From assembly GCF_003046545.1 (NCBI RefSeq), contig NZ_QAAA01000009.1:1-64000 (forward strand): a stretch of DNA of 64,000 nucleotides, in the 5' to 3' direction. The notes beneath the pieces are model-generated. The model saw nothing but the letters and a program-made list of their open reading frames with translations, was not told the origin of the DNA and made no database searches. Within the stretch, counting starts at the first letter, position 1. The number at the start of each line of letters is the position of its first letter. A program made the position numbers and the translations under genes. Positions 35,634 through 45,486 of this stretch are shown here, piece after piece. This DNA comes from Rhodovulum imhoffii. Lineage in GTDB: Bacteria; Pseudomonadota; Alphaproteobacteria; Rhodobacterales; Rhodobacteraceae.

Positions 35634-36550
35634 CCGAACCGATCCGCCGGTGTTGCGCTGAGAATCCCGCACAAAAGATCAAGCTGATCAAGGTTCTTGT
35701 ACCCGATTACAACTTGACCGGATTGGCCACCCGCCAAATGCTCAATACTGACATCCATCCCCAGAGCTGCGGACAGATCCTGTTCCAGAGCACGGGTATC
35801 CGCGTCTTTTTCCCTTGACCTCGCGGACCTTCGCCCCGGCTTTTTTGGCCCGCCTTCCGACGCCCTGACAAGCGCCTCCGTCTCGCGCACCGACAACTGG
35901 CGGCGGAGGACTTCTTGGGCCAAACGCTCCGCATCAGGTGTGGTGATGAGGGCCCGGGCATGCCCCGCACTAAGCCGGCCATCCCGCAACATCGCCAGAA
36001 CAGCATCGGGCAGTTGAAGCAGACGCATCAGGTTGGCAATGTGGCTGCGGCTTTTCCCAAGCGCCTCCGCCAGCTTTTCCTGCGTATGCCCAAAGCGATC
36101 CATCAACTGGCGATAGCCCATTGCCTCCTCGACAGCGTTCAGATCCGCCCGCTGAATGTTTTCTATGATCGCAATCTCGAGGACCTCGGTATCGTTCAGA
36201 TCCCGAACGATCACGGGGACATCGTGAAGCTGTGCCCGCTGTGCCGCGCGCCAGCGGCGCTCCCCGGCGACAATCTCGTAATGGCCAGGCTTTCGCGGGC
36301 TGACACGCACAATCAGGGGCTGCAAAACGCCCTTCTCCCGGATGGAGGACGTCAGTTCTTTCAGCGCCTCCTCGGAAAACTGACGCCTCGGCTGATCCGG
36401 ATTCGGCTCAAGCAGATCAAGCGAAAGCGTTTGGTCGGGGCGTATGGCCTGACCCGAATCGCCGGATCTCACTTCGGGCTGAATACTTACATCCGCCATA
36501 AGAGCCGAAAGACCCCGCCCCAGGCCCCGCCGATCATTCTTCTTTACCAT
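35630..36550 (-). CDS. parB: Chromosome partitioning protein ParB
   Basis: A 306-residue ParB CTPase clamp that loads at parS. The N-terminal RRGLGRGLSALM, the CTP-binding motif YEIVAGERRWRAAQ and IENIQRADLNAVEEA, the helix-turn-helix AEALGKSRSHIANLMRLLQLP and the C-terminal dimerisation region are all present. It follows parA by 18 bases. Two perfect parS sites lie 1.4 and 3.3 kb upstream in the same operon. Confidence 0.97.
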   Translation of the reverse strand: MVKKNDRRGLGRGLSALMADVSIQPEVRSGDSGQAIRPDQTLSLDLLEPNPDQPRRQFSEEALKELTSSIREKGVLQPLIVRVSPRKPGHYEIVAGERRWRAAQRAQLHDVPVIVRDLNDTEVLEIAIIENIQRADLNAVEEAMGYRQLMDRFGHTQEKLAEALGKSRSHIANLMRLLQLPDAVLAMLRDGRLSAGHARALITTPDAERLAQEVLRRQLSVRETEALVRASEGGPKKPGRRSARSREKDADTRALEQDLSAALGMDVSIEHLAGGQSGQVVIGYKNLDQLDLLCGILSATPADRFG

Positions 36551-36568
36551 CGTTTTCCCGCCCTTCGT

Positions 36569-37375
36569 TCAGGCCACTGCCACCTTGCTTTTCAAAACCT
36601 CTTTCGCCAGAGCCCTGTACGCCTCCGCCCCTTTAGACTTTGGGTCATAATCCAGTATCGGCAGGGCAAAAGACGGTGCTTCGCTCAACCGAACATTCCG
36701 GGGAATGACGGTTTCAAACACCAGATCCCCGAGATATGCACGCGCATCGTTTTCAACCTGCTGAGACAGCCGGTTTCGCGCATCAGACATCGTGAGGACA
36801 ATTCCCTCGATGCGCAACTCCGGATTCGCGCCCTGACGCAGATCCCGCACCGTAAGCATAAGCTGCGACAGCCCTTCCAGCGCGAAAAACTCTGCCTGGA
36901 GCGGCACCAGGACCGAGTGAGCGGCAACCATAGCGTTCACCGTAAGAAGGTTAAGTGACGGGGGACAGTCGATCAAAATGTAATCGAATCCGAACGATTC
37001 GACCTGTGGCTGATGTAATGCGTCCCGTAAAAGAAGGCTCCGGCGGTTGTTGTCCGCAATTTCAAGGTCTGCAGAGCTGAGGTCCGTCGTCGCCGGGGAT
37101 ATCATGAGGCGCTCAACGCCCGTTGGCAGAAACACGTCCCTCGGCTCGGCCTCCCTGAGAAGCAGGTCAAAGGTTGTTTTGTCCCGCTGCTCGGCCCCAA
37201 CGCCAAGCCCGGTCGATGCATTTCCCTGAGGGTCAATATCCACGATGAGAATCTTGAGTCCCTCGACGGCCAAAGCAGTTGCGAGATTGATCGCCGTTGT
37301 GGTTTTGCCAACCCCCCCCTTCTGGTTGGCAACCGCGATGATTTTCGGACCCTTGCGGGCGTCGGATTCAGACAC
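36569..37375 (-). CDS. parA: Chromosome partitioning ATPase ParA
   Basis: A 268-residue deviant-Walker ATPase that moves ParB-parS complexes. The Walker A is VANQKGGVGKTTTAIN with the signature lysine, followed by ILIVDIDPQGNASTGLG and DYILIDCPPSLNLLTVNA. The first eight bases overlap the end of rsmG, and parB follows. The gene order rsmG-parA-parB is characteristic of bacterial origin regions. Confidence 0.97.
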   Translation of the reverse strand: MSESDARKGPKIIAVANQKGGVGKTTTAINLATALAVEGLKILIVDIDPQGNASTGLGVGAEQRDKTTFDLLLREAEPRDVFLPTGVERLMISPATTDLSSADLEIADNNRRSLLLRDALHQPQVESFGFDYILIDCPPSLNLLTVNAMVAAHSVLVPLQAEFFALEGLSQLMLTVRDLRQGANPELRIEGIVLTMSDARNRLSQQVENDARAYLGDLVFETVIPRNVRLSEAPSFALPILDYDPKSKGAEAYRALAKEVLKSKVAVA

Positions 37376-37985
37376 GGGAAATGCCTCCGATTTTCAGGAT
37401 TACAGCATCAGGGTTCGTCTGGCTGGGAAAAGTCTGAACATCAAACCGCCACGATGCAAGCGCGGCATCCAGTTCTGCGCGAAAACGTGCGCCTTTTGGA
37501 AAAACCGCCGTACCGTCCGGACGAAGATGGCGCTCTGCGAATGTCAAAAGCTCAGCTAATGGGGCAAGGGCACGGGCGCTCAGAATCGCGGCACCCAGAG
37601 GGGAAACGGCCTCTGCCCGCTCTGCCAAAACCAGAGCGTTCAAATCGAGTTCCCGCACCACCGTTCGCAGGAATATGGATTTCCGAAGATCGCTTTCCAC
37701 CAGCATTACGCGAAGATCCGGCTTTCTTTCGGCTGCGAGAATCGAAACCACAAGCCCAGGAAAGCCCCCTCCGCTGCCAAGATCCGCCCAGAGGCCCTTC
37801 GGCTGGACAAGAGAAAAAATCTGCGCCGAATCAAGGAAGTGTCGATCCCACAGGCTGTCGATCGTGCTCCGGGAAACAAGATTGATTGTGCTGTTCCACT
37901 TTCGCAGCAGCCCCTCATAGTGATGAAGCCGCTCCAGTGTTTCACGTGAAACATCCTGCCCCGGCAGCCCCCTCTGCGCCATCAT
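37368..37985 (-). CDS. rsmG: 16S rRNA (guanine527-N7)-methyltransferase RsmG
   Basis: A 205-residue methyltransferase formerly called GidB. The SAM-binding site [17 protein letters not shown] and the surrounding [21 protein letters not shown] are standard. The codons for VSRET near residue 14 are formed by a perfect parS palindrome, so the protein's N-terminus is partly dictated by a DNA segregation site. It overlaps mnmG by four bases upstream and parA by eight downstream. Confidence 0.96.
   Translation of the reverse strand: MMAQRGLPGQDVSRETLERLHHYEGLLRKWNSTINLVSRSTIDSLWDRHFLDSAQIFSLVQPKGLWADLGSGGGFPGLVVSILAAERKPDLRVMLVESDLRKSIFLRTVVRELDLNALVLAERAEAVSPLGAAILSARALAPLAELLTFAERHLRPDGTAVFPKGARFRAELDAALASWRFDVQTFPSQTNPDAVILKIGGISRV
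37938..37953. other. parS: parS centromere site 1, inside rsmG
   Basis: TGTTTCACGTGAAACA is a perfect 16-bp palindrome identical to the bacterial parS consensus. It lies in the 5' part of rsmG, about 1.4 kb from parB, and should be a ParB loading site. Confidence 0.95.
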
Positions 37986-39847
37986 GCAAGCCGGCGCTGG
38001 TCTTGCCGCAGGCGCGCGAGAATCAGCGCCAGGGCCGCTGGGGTCATCCCCTCGATCCGAGCCGCCTGAGCAAGCGTTTCCGGCCGCAGGCGCGCCAGCT
38101 TTTCTCTGATCTCAGCGGAAAGACCCTCCAGCGACGCGTAATCGAAATTCAGCGGAAGCTCCAGAGCCTCATCCCTGCGCATGGCCTCCACATCCTGGGC
38201 CTGGCGCCTGACATAGTTTGCGTACAGCGCGTCATACGTCACTTGTTTCCGAATCTCCCCGGAAAACTCTGAAAGCTCGGGGCAGAAGGGCAGAAGCCGT
38301 TCAAAGGAAATATCCGGAAAGGCCAGAATGTCCAGGCCGTTTCGCCGCGCCCCGTCGGGACTAACCCTGATCCCCACGGCGTTCAATTGCTGAGGCGTCA
38401 CCGAGATTGTGGAAAGCTTTTCATTCGCACTTGCCAAAAGATCCATCTTTTCGTTGAACGCCCGCTTTCGGCTCTTCCCAATGCACCCCAGTTCAATCCC
38501 GGTCGGGGTCAGCCGCTGGTCGGCGTTGTCCACGCGCAGCGACAGTCGAAACTCCGCCCGAGACGTGAACATCCGATAGGGCTCCGTTACCCCGCGGGTC
38601 ACGAGATCGTCAATCATGACCCCAATATAGCTGTCCGTTCTCGCAAACCGGACCTCATCCCTCCCCTGGCTTAATCTGGCCGCATTCAACCCGGCCGCCA
38701 AGCCCTGGGCGGCAGCTTCCTCATAACCCGTCGTTCCATTGATTTGCCCCGCAAGGAAAAGGCCGCGTACCTCTTTGAGTTCGAGCGTTGCCTTCAGGGC
38801 GCGCGGATCGACGAAATCATACTCGATCGCATAACCCGGCTGTAGAATCCGTACCTGCTCAAGTCCGGCAATGGAACGCACATACGCACCCTGAACATCT
38901 TCCGGAAGCGATGTCGAAATTCCGTTGGGGTAAACAGTGTCGGTGTCCAGCCCTTCCGGCTCAAGAAAAATCTGGTGTGACTCCTTGTGTGAAAATCGGA
39001 TGACCTTGTCTTCGATGGAGGGGCAATAGCGTGGCCCAACCCCTTCGATATGCCCGCCATACATCGCAGACCGGGAAATATTTTTCTTTATAATTTCATG
39101 GGTTTGCGGGTTTGTATGGGTAATTCCACAGGAAATTTGGCGAGCTGTCGGCCTCCTTGAAAGGAACGAAAACAGGGTCGGATCTTCATCCCCCGGCTGC
39201 TTTTCAAGGCGATCCCACGCGATTGTCCGTCCGTCCAGCCTGGGCGGCGTGCCGGTTTTCAGACGGCGCAGGGGAAGTCCGTATCCCGCGAGCCGCGTTG
39301 CCAGGGCAATCGAGGGCTTATCCCCCATCCGCCCCCCAGGGAAACTCTTGTCCCCGATACGAATCGTTCCGCGCAGGAACGTCCCTGTGGTCAAAATTAC
39401 TGCCCCGGCCTCAACTTCACTGCCATCCGCAAGCAAAACGCCATAAACAGAACCACCCCTTTCGATCAGGTCCGCCACTTCTCCCTCGATCAACGTCAGA
39501 TTTTTCTGGAGTCGTACGGTTCTTTCTGCCTCAGCCCTGTACAAACATCGGTCTGCTTGTGCACGCGGTCCCTGTACGGCAGGCCCCTTGCGGCGATTCA
39601 GCAGCCGGAACTGGATGCCTGCACGGTCAGCAATTCGCCCCATTACTCCATCCAGCGCATCGATTTCGCGCACCAGATGCCCCTTTCCGACCCCACCAAT
39701 CGCAGGGTTGCAAGACATGACACCAATATCCGATTCCCGAAGCGTTACCAAGGCAACACGCACACCCATGCGCGCGGCAGCGTGGGCAGCCTCGGTTCCG
39801 GCATGCCCCCCCCCAACCACGGCCACATCGAACATGCGATGTTTCAC
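37982..39847 (-). CDS. mnmG: tRNA uridine-5-carboxymethylaminomethyl modification enzyme MnmG
   Basis: A FAD protein of about 621 residues that with MnmE modifies the wobble uridine of several tRNAs. The dinucleotide fold is in [23 protein letters not shown], with [23 protein letters not shown] and the conserved [17 protein letters not shown]. The GTG at 39847 is preferred because AAGGAG lies eight bases before it; that GTG is inside the parS palindrome. An upstream GTG (39856) and an ATG (39835) are alternatives. It overlaps rsmG and follows mnmE. Confidence 0.95.
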   Translation of the reverse strand: MKHRMFDVAVVGGGHAGTEAAHAAARMGVRVALVTLRESDIGVMSCNPAIGGVGKGHLVREIDALDGVMGRIADRAGIQFRLLNRRKGPAVQGPRAQADRCLYRAEAERTVRLQKNLTLIEGEVADLIERGGSVYGVLLADGSEVEAGAVILTTGTFLRGTIRIGDKSFPGGRMGDKPSIALATRLAGYGLPLRRLKTGTPPRLDGRTIAWDRLEKQPGDEDPTLFSFLSRRPTARQISCGITHTNPQTHEIIKKNISRSAMYGGHIEGVGPRYCPSIEDKVIRFSHKESHQIFLEPEGLDTDTVYPNGISTSLPEDVQGAYVRSIAGLEQVRILQPGYAIEYDFVDPRALKATLELKEVRGLFLAGQINGTTGYEEAAAQGLAAGLNAARLSQGRDEVRFARTDSYIGVMIDDLVTRGVTEPYRMFTSRAEFRLSLRVDNADQRLTPTGIELGCIGKSRKRAFNEKMDLLASANEKLSTISVTPQQLNAVGIRVSPDGARRNGLDILAFPDISFERLLPFCPELSEFSGEIRKQVTYDALYANYVRRQAQDVEAMRRDEALELPLNFDYASLEGLSAEIREKLARLRPETLAQAARIEGMTPAALALILARLRQDQRRLA

Positions 39848-39855
39848 GTGAAACA
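39840..39855. other. parS: parS centromere site 2, at the mnmG start
   Basis: A second perfect TGTTTCACGTGAAACA lies at the junction of mnmE and mnmG, 1.9 kb from the first. Read on the minus strand it contains the proposed GTG start codon of mnmG and the spacer from the Shine-Dalgarno sequence, so it combines a translational signal with a ParB binding site. Confidence 0.95.
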
Positions 39856-39859
39856 CTCC

Positions 39860-41149
39860 TTACTTTCCAAGGCAAAAGCTTCCGAAGATTTCATCCAGAA
39901 CCGTCTCCACGTCGATTCGCCCTACAACCGATTCAAGGCTTCGGATCGCGCTGTTAAGATCTTCTGCTGCCAGTTCAACCAATTCAAGGCCGCTCTCCAG
40001 ACGGGCCTGCGCAGCCTCTATTGCGATTCTGGCCCGCCCCATGGCCTGCCTGTGGCGCTCCCGCGTGGCGGTCCCCGCTGCGCCCGCTCGTGTCTCGAGA
40101 ACAGATGTAATCCGGGAGATCAACGTCTCAAGCCCCGCCCCCGTCTCCCCGGAAACCGCAAAGCCTCTTGTATCTCTCAGATCCGCCTTACCGAGGACAA
40201 GGATATCCCCCGGCCCTGGCTCCAGAAAAAGAGGCGCCCCAAGATCGTCTTGCAAGAAAACCCTTAAATCTGCTGCACGCGCTCGTTCGACAGCCCGCTT
40301 AATCCCAATCGTCTCAATCGCATCCACTGTCTCGCGCAGCCCGGCCGTATCCAGAAAAGTCACGGGCAACCCCGCCAAGTCCATGCGAACCTCGATCACA
40401 TCCCGTGTCGTTCCGGCATGTTCAGAGGTGATCGCCGCCTCACGCCCTGCAAGTGCGTTCAAGAGTGTAGATTTTCCCGCATTCGGTGGCCCGACAATTG
40501 CCACCTCAAATCCTTCGCGAATGCGCTCTGCCGCCCCAACGCCTTGAATTTCCCGGCCAAGATCGTCAAGAACCCCTCTGATCAATGGCAAAACTTCCGG
40601 GCGAACATCTTCCGGAACTTCTTCGTCGGAAAAATCTATCACAACCGCCAAAAGGGCTGCCGCCCGGATCAGCTTACCCCGCCAAGCTTCGATTCTTTCA
40701 GCCAGCGATCCAGAAAAAATCCGCAAGGCCTGTTTTCTCTGTGCTTCTGTTTCCGCATCAAGAAGGTCGCTCAACCCCTCGACCTGTGACAAATCCAGAC
40801 ACCCGTTTTGCAACGCGCGGCGCGTAAATTCTCCGGGTTCTGCCAGGCGCAGCCCTTCCATCTGCCCCAGTTCCCGTAAAATTGCCGCTATCGTCGCCTG
40901 TCCGCCATGGCAGTGCAGTTCAACAATATCTTCTCCGGTAAAGCTTGACCCTTCCGGAAAAAACAAAACGAGAGCTTCATCAAGAAGCACACCGGAAGAA
41001 GATGTCAGACGCCGTAAACCCGCCCGCCGCGAGGGCGGCAATGCCCCGGCCAAGCCCTGCCCAGCCGGCCGTGCCCCGGGGCCGGAAATACGGATCACAG
41101 CCACACCCGCTTTCCCACGGGCAGTGGCCTGAGCAAAGATCGTATCCAC
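39860..41149 (-). CDS. mnmE: tRNA modification GTPase MnmE
   Basis: The 429-residue partner of MnmG. The N-terminal tetrahydrofolate-binding domain ([30 protein letters not shown]), the helical domain, the inserted G domain ([21 protein letters not shown]) and the C-terminal FCLGK with its conserved cysteine are present. The G4 motif reads LGKADL, with Gly where NKxD has Asn, which may alter guanine recognition. The start is GTG at 41149. It ends 13 bases before mnmG. Confidence 0.95.
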   Translation of the reverse strand: MDTIFAQATARGKAGVAVIRISGPGARPAGQGLAGALPPSRRAGLRRLTSSSGVLLDEALVLFFPEGSSFTGEDIVELHCHGGQATIAAILRELGQMEGLRLAEPGEFTRRALQNGCLDLSQVEGLSDLLDAETEAQRKQALRIFSGSLAERIEAWRGKLIRAAALLAVVIDFSDEEVPEDVRPEVLPLIRGVLDDLGREIQGVGAAERIREGFEVAIVGPPNAGKSTLLNALAGREAAITSEHAGTTRDVIEVRMDLAGLPVTFLDTAGLRETVDAIETIGIKRAVERARAADLRVFLQDDLGAPLFLEPGPGDILVLGKADLRDTRGFAVSGETGAGLETLISRITSVLETRAGAAGTATRERHRQAMGRARIAIEAAQARLESGLELVELAAEDLNSAIRSLESVVGRIDVETVLDEIFGSFCLGK

Positions 41150-41170
41150 CCTCCATCCTCCGAGGTGGTG

Positions 41171-42442
41171 TCAGGTATTCATGGAGTCGAAGAATTCGGA
41201 GTTTGTCTTCGTCTGCTTCAGCTTGGACAACAAGAACTCGATAGCGTCGGTTGTTCCCATTGGGTTGAGGATTCTGCGCAGGACAAAGGTTTTTTGCAAA
41301 TCCCCCTTGTCGACCAACAGATCTTCCTTCCGGGTCCCGGATTTCAGGATATCCATGGACGGGAAAACGCGCTTGTCCGCAACTTTGCGATCCAAGACGA
41401 TTTCGGAGTTCCCCGTCCCCTTGAATTCTTCGAAGATTACTTCATCCATGCGCGATCCGGTATCGATCAGGGCCGTGGCGATAATGGTCAGGCTGCCCCC
41501 TTCCTCGATATTCCGTGCCGCACCGAAAAACCGCTTTGGCCGCTGCAACGCATTCGCGTCCACGCCGCCGGTCAGAACCTTCCCGGAAGATGGGACGACC
41601 GTATTATATGCCCTACCAAGTCTTGTTATGGAGTCGAGAAGTATAACAACATCTCGTTTATGCTCCACCAGTCTCTTGGCTTTTTCGATCACCATCTCAG
41701 ACACGGCCACATGCCGTGTTGCCGGTTCATCAAAGGTGGAGGAAATCACCTCTCCCTTCACGCTCCGCTGCATGTCGGTCACTTCTTCAGGGCGTTCGTC
41801 GATCAGCAGGACGATCAGGTAACATTCGGGGTGGTTTCGTTCTATGGAATGGGCAATGTTCTGCAACAGGACAGTTTTCCCCGTCCGCGGCGGCGCCACG
41901 ATCAGGGATCTCTGCCCCTTCCCGATCGGCGCAATCAGATCAATCACCCGCGCCGACCTGTCCTTGATCGTCGGGTCTTCGATTTCCATTTTCAACCGCT
42001 CATCCGGGTACAACGGCGTCAGGTTGTCGAAGTTTATCTTGTGCCGGGCCTTTTCCGGATCCTGGAAATTGATTGCCGTCACTTTGGTGATTGCAAAATA
42101 CCGCTCATTCTCGCGCGGGGCATGCATAACGCCTTCGACCGTGTCCCCCGTCCGAAGAGAGTGCTGTCGGATCATCTCTGGCGACACGTAAATGTCATCC
42201 GGACCCGGCAGGTAGTTTGCCTCTGGGGAACGCAAGAAACCAAATCCGTCCTGCAAAACCTCCAGAACACCATCCCCGGAAATTTCCCACCCGTCTTCGG
42301 CCCTTTCCTTGAGGATCGAGAACATCATGTCGCCCTTGCGCATGGTGGAGGCGTTCTCGATCTCCAGCTCCTCAGCCATGGCAAGGAGATCCTTGGGACT
42401 TTTGGCCTTGAGATCGGCCAGATTCAAACGCTCTTGTGTCAT
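41171..42442 (-). CDS. rho: Transcription termination factor Rho
   Basis: A 423-residue hexameric RNA helicase. It has the N-terminal RNA-binding domain ([40 protein letters not shown]), Walker [13 protein letters not shown], the Q-loop/R-loop region ([25 protein letters not shown]) and the conserved [18 protein letters not shown]. Its length is close to the E. coli protein. mnmE follows 21 bases later, so rho may be cotranscribed with the tRNA modification and partition genes. Confidence 0.97.
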   Translation of the reverse strand: MTQERLNLADLKAKSPKDLLAMAEELEIENASTMRKGDMMFSILKERAEDGWEISGDGVLEVLQDGFGFLRSPEANYLPGPDDIYVSPEMIRQHSLRTGDTVEGVMHAPRENERYFAITKVTAINFQDPEKARHKINFDNLTPLYPDERLKMEIEDPTIKDRSARVIDLIAPIGKGQRSLIVAPPRTGKTVLLQNIAHSIERNHPECYLIVLLIDERPEEVTDMQRSVKGEVISSTFDEPATRHVAVSEMVIEKAKRLVEHKRDVVILLDSITRLGRAYNTVVPSSGKVLTGGVDANALQRPKRFFGAARNIEEGGSLTIIATALIDTGSRMDEVIFEEFKGTGNSEIVLDRKVADKRVFPSMDILKSGTRKEDLLVDKGDLQKTFVLRRILNPMGTTDAIEFLLSKLKQTKTNSEFFDSMNT

Positions 42443-42493
42443 GGAGATATCCAGGATGCGCGGCAGCGTCGCGTCATTTGTAAGGAAATAACC

Positions 42494-42509
42494 CGGGCGG
42501 GACCGCCCG
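42494..42509 (-). other. GC-rich hairpin between hemJ and rho
   Basis: CGGGCGG, two bases and CCGCCCG form a 7-bp stem in the 111 bases between the hemJ stop and the rho start. No strong T-run follows, so it may be a weak terminator for hemJ or a structure in the rho leader. rho leaders are often autoregulated, but nothing here proves that. Confidence 0.4.
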
Positions 42510-42553
42510 TTGGACCGGACTCATACGCCCGGTCTGTCCGCGAGTCAACGGGC

Positions 42554-43003
42554 TCAGAACTTGAAGATCACTGAGAAAACGATCACCACCATCAGGATCG
42601 TCGGAACCTCGTTCATCATTCGAAACGTGCGCCCGCTACGGGTATTTCCGGCGGCAATAAAATCTTTACGCCGTTTTCCCAACCACATGTGAAACCAGGT
42701 CATCGCAATGACGGAAAGACCCTTCGTATATGGCCAGATGCTGTACCAATCGACGATCCCGGGTGTGAACGCCAGCATTACCCCGAAAATCCAGACGGCA
42801 ATCAGAGACGGGTTCATGATATAACGGAAAAGCTTCATCTCCATGGTCTGAAACAGCTCATCCGTTTGCCCCCCCGTTTGTACACGTTCCGTATGGTAAA
42901 CAAACAGTCTTGGCAGGTAAAAAATACCTGCCATCCAGGTCAAAACCGCGATGATGTGCAACGATTTCGACCAAGGGTAAAGATAGGCCAGAAGATCAAG
43001 CAT
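42554..43003 (-). CDS. hemJ: Protoporphyrinogen IX oxidase HemJ
   Basis: A 149-residue membrane protein with four predicted helices. The first helix segment SLHIIAVLTWMAGIFYLPRLFVYH holds the conserved His, and the TKGLSVIAMTWFHMWL helix carries another, matching HemJ, which performs the penultimate step of heme synthesis in many alphaproteobacteria. The ATG at 43003 gives MLDLLAYLYPWSKSLH. It is the first gene to the left of the candidate origin. Confidence 0.9.
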   Translation of the reverse strand: MLDLLAYLYPWSKSLHIIAVLTWMAGIFYLPRLFVYHTERVQTGGQTDELFQTMEMKLFRYIMNPSLIAVWIFGVMLAFTPGIVDWYSIWPYTKGLSVIAMTWFHMWLGKRRKDFIAAGNTRSGRTFRMMNEVPTILMVVIVFSVIFKF

Positions 43004-43080
43004 GTTCCGTCTCTTGTCTGCGTTCGCGTGACCACCTCTAAAACATGGACAATATAAAAAGAAAAGATGAGGTAGTAGAA

Positions 43081-43425
43081 GGCCCTGTGGAGACTGTGGA
43101 TTAAACGGATTTCCACAGATTTTTCCGCCTCGCAACCTCCTGTTGAAAACTCTGAAGATAACTTCTTAAAAAATTTCAACATCCAGAAAAACAAATATAT
43201 ATCAATTGGTTAAATGATGCGGATGAGCTTCCGGTCTGTGGAAAAACTGCTGGATTCAAGGCTTTGCACACTTATCCCCGTTGCGACGATGAGTCAGTCC
43301 ACAGGGGATGACTCCGGAGTGGAGCGTTGACAACAGGCAGGGTTGAGCACAGCCTCTCGAAAAGGCAGAACTTGTGCAGGCGGGATCCACCGCTCTTCCC
43401 ATGGTTTTCAACAGGGTTACCCACA
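43081..43425. other. oriC: Candidate chromosomal replication origin (oriC)
   Basis: About 420 bases between hemJ (start 43003) and maf (start 43425) hold no credible gene. TCCACA/TGTGGA cores of DnaA boxes occur at 43086, 43095, 43112, 43237 and 43298. Near-consensus copies are TGTGGATTA (43095), TGTGGAAAA (43237) and TTACCCACA (43417). An AT-rich block (43141-43215) could be the unwinding element and carries an 8-bp inverted repeat TGTTGAAA/TTTCAACA. Three GANTC methylation sites lie at 43253, 43291 and 43310. parAB, rsmG, mnmG and two parS sites are within 8 kb, as in other alphaproteobacterial origins. Confidence 0.7.
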
Positions 43426-44024
43426 TGTCTCAGCCTCTGGTTCTTGCGTCTGGGTCTGCGGTGCGGGCAAGACTGCTTCGGGCAGCGGGAGTGTCGTTTG
43501 ACATCCACCCGATTGCGATTGATGAGGGGGCCTTTCGCACCGGCCTGGAGGCCGAAAATGCCACCCCGGCCGAAATTGCCGAAGCGCTTGCCGCCGCAAA
43601 GGCCGCGCGCGTTGCCGCAAAACGCCCCGAAGCCCTTGTGATTGGGGCGGATCAGGTCCTGACCTGTCGTGGCAGGGTCTTTTCCAAACCGGACACAAAG
43701 GAAGACGTCCGTGGCCAGATTCGGAGTTTACGGGGAAAGTCGCACCAGCTTCTCTCAGCGGTGGTTGTTCACGACGATGGTGCCCCGCTATGGCGTCACG
43801 TGGGCAGCGCCACACTGACCATGCGTTCCATTTCGGATACCTATCTCGACGCCTATCTCGACCGAAACTGGCCGTCGGTCGGGGAGTCGGTCGGGGGTTA
43901 CAAGCTCGAAGAAGAAGGTGTACGCCTTTTTTCCGGTGTCGAGGGGGATTATTTCACCGTGCTCGGGCTCCCGCTTTTGCCCCTCCTGACCTTTCTTACA
44001 ACAAGAGGGGTGCTGCCCGCATGA
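43425..44024 (+). CDS. maf: Maf-family nucleoside triphosphate pyrophosphatase
   Basis: A 199-residue Maf protein hydrolysing modified or canonical pyrimidine triphosphates in studied homologues. The signature LVLASGSAVRARLLRAAGV and the later VIGADQVL and SVGESVGGYKLEEEG are recognisable. The ATG at 43425 (MSQPLVLASGS) overlaps a DnaA-box-like TTACCCACA. It is the first rightward gene from the candidate origin and overlaps aroE by four bases. Confidence 0.93.
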   Translation: MSQPLVLASGSAVRARLLRAAGVSFDIHPIAIDEGAFRTGLEAENATPAEIAEALAAAKAARVAAKRPEALVIGADQVLTCRGRVFSKPDTKEDVRGQIRSLRGKSHQLLSAVVVHDDGAPLWRHVGSATLTMRSISDTYLDAYLDRNWPSVGESVGGYKLEEEGVRLFSGVEGDYFTVLGLPLLPLLTFLTTRGVLPA

Positions 44025-44854
44025 CCCATCCTGTTCCGCTTGCCGGAGTTATCGGATCGCCAGTTGCCCATTCGCGATCTCCGGCCCTGCATGGCCATTG
44101 GTTGCGGCGCTATAAGGTGTCCGGTCACTATATTCCCATGGATGTAGCTCCCTGCGACCTGGCCGAGGCCCTGCATGTCCTGCCGCGCCTGGGATTCGTC
44201 GGGGTCAATGTCACGCTTCCTCACAAGGAGGCGGCCCTTGCCCTTTCCCATACCCATACGGATCGCGCGGCCCGGATTGGGGCGGCGAACACGTTGACCT
44301 TTCAGGCAGATGGCACGGTACATGCCGACAACACCGACGGTTTTGGATTTATGGCCAGTTTGCATCAGTCCGCCCCGGACTGGCAGCCGCACCAGGGCCC
44401 CGCAGTGGTGCTTGGGGCTGGGGGGGCGGCGCGGGCAATTCTTGTTTCGTTGCTGGAAAGCGGGGTTCCGGAAATCCGGCTTGCCAACCGGACCCGCGCC
44501 CGGGCAGAGGCGCTGTGCGCGGAGTTCGGCCCCCGCGTGTTTTGCCATGATTGGAACAAACCCATTTCCTATCTGAAGGAGGCCAGAACGCTGGTCAACA
44601 CCACCGCTTTGGGCATGACCGGCAAGGATGATCTTTCGTTCCCATTTGAGATGTTGCACCCGGAGCTTCTCGTGACCGACATCGTTTACACCCCCCTTGA
44701 AACGACCCTCCTGCGGGAGGCCGCCGCCCGAGGCGCAACCGTCGTAGACGGGTTGGGGATGTTGCTGCATCAGGCTGCGCCCGGATTCGAGCGGTGGTTT
44801 GGCCGGGTGCCAGAGGTGGATGCCGCCCTGCGGGCCGCGGTATTGACCGGATGA
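44021..44854 (+). CDS. aroE: Shikimate dehydrogenase
   Basis: A 277-residue NADP-dependent enzyme of the shikimate pathway. The substrate-binding VIGSPVAHSRSPALHGHWL, VNVTLPHKEAAL with the catalytic Lys, ANTLTFQ..NTDGFGF, and the nucleotide-binding VVLGAGGAARAI are all in place. Start and stop overlap its neighbours maf and coaE by four bases each, marking a tightly coupled operon. Confidence 0.97.
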   Translation: MTHPVPLAGVIGSPVAHSRSPALHGHWLRRYKVSGHYIPMDVAPCDLAEALHVLPRLGFVGVNVTLPHKEAALALSHTHTDRAARIGAANTLTFQADGTVHADNTDGFGFMASLHQSAPDWQPHQGPAVVLGAGGAARAILVSLLESGVPEIRLANRTRARAEALCAEFGPRVFCHDWNKPISYLKEARTLVNTTALGMTGKDDLSFPFEMLHPELLVTDIVYTPLETTLLREAAARGATVVDGLGMLLHQAAPGFERWFGRVPEVDAALRAAVLTG

Positions 44855-45486
44855 GCGGGGCGCCCTTCCTTTTGGGTCTGACCGGATCGATCGGGATGGG
44901 AAAATCCACCACTGCGGGATTTTTCCGCGAAGCCGGGGTTCCGGTCTGGGATGCGGATGCCGCGGTTCACAGGCTTTACGCGCCCGGCGGTGCCGGGGTA
45001 GTGGCCATCGCCACCCTCTGCCCCGGGGCAGTGCGCGACGGTCGGGTTGACCGTGCCGCACTGAAGGCATGGATCGATAAAGATACCAGTGCCCTGAGCC
45101 GGATCGAGACCGTTATCCATCCGCTTGTGGTCGAAGACCGCCGCGCCTTCATCGCCGACCATATGCAGGCGCCGCTGATCGTGCTCGATATTCCGTTGCT
45201 TTTTGAGACGGGCGCCGAGTCCATTCTGGACGGCATTCTGGTGGTAACCGCCCCTCTGGAAATTCAGCGCGCCCGGGTCCTGGCGCGTCCCGGCATGACG
45301 GAGATTCACCTTTCCGCCATTCTGGCCAGGCAGATGCCCGATACCGAAAAACGTGCCCGCGCCGATTATGTTATCGAAACGCACAGCCTTGAACAGACCC
45401 GCGTCGAAGTGCAGACTCTTATCGGGCAGATCGAGGGGCGGCAGAATGCGCGAAATTGTGCTGGACACGGAAACGACGGGCTTTGA
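44851..45486 (+). CDS. coaE: Dephospho-CoA kinase
   Basis: A 211-residue P-loop kinase performing the last step of CoA synthesis. The P-loop is LTGSIGMGKSTTAGFF, followed by VWDADAAVHRLY and LIVLDIPLLFETG, both diagnostic for CoaE. The C-terminal 14 codons or so overlap the start of dnaQ in another frame, an unusually long overlap of 41 bases. Confidence 0.96.
   Translation: MSGAPFLLGLTGSIGMGKSTTAGFFREAGVPVWDADAAVHRLYAPGGAGVVAIATLCPGAVRDGRVDRAALKAWIDKDTSALSRIETVIHPLVVEDRRAFIADHMQAPLIVLDIPLLFETGAESILDGILVVTAPLEIQRARVLARPGMTEIHLSAILARQMPDTEKRARADYVIETHSLEQTRVEVQTLIGQIEGRQNARNCAGHGNDGL

Noticed and set aside
35813-35860. GC-rich Arg/Lys/Ser-rich stretch in parB as a possible frameshift
   Set aside because: It is a normal low-complexity linker between the ParB DNA-binding and dimerisation domains; the frame is continuous.
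42940-43194. 84-codon minus-strand frame extending into the hemJ-maf gap
   Set aside because: It starts in the AT-rich origin-like block, overlaps hemJ out of frame and resembles no protein.
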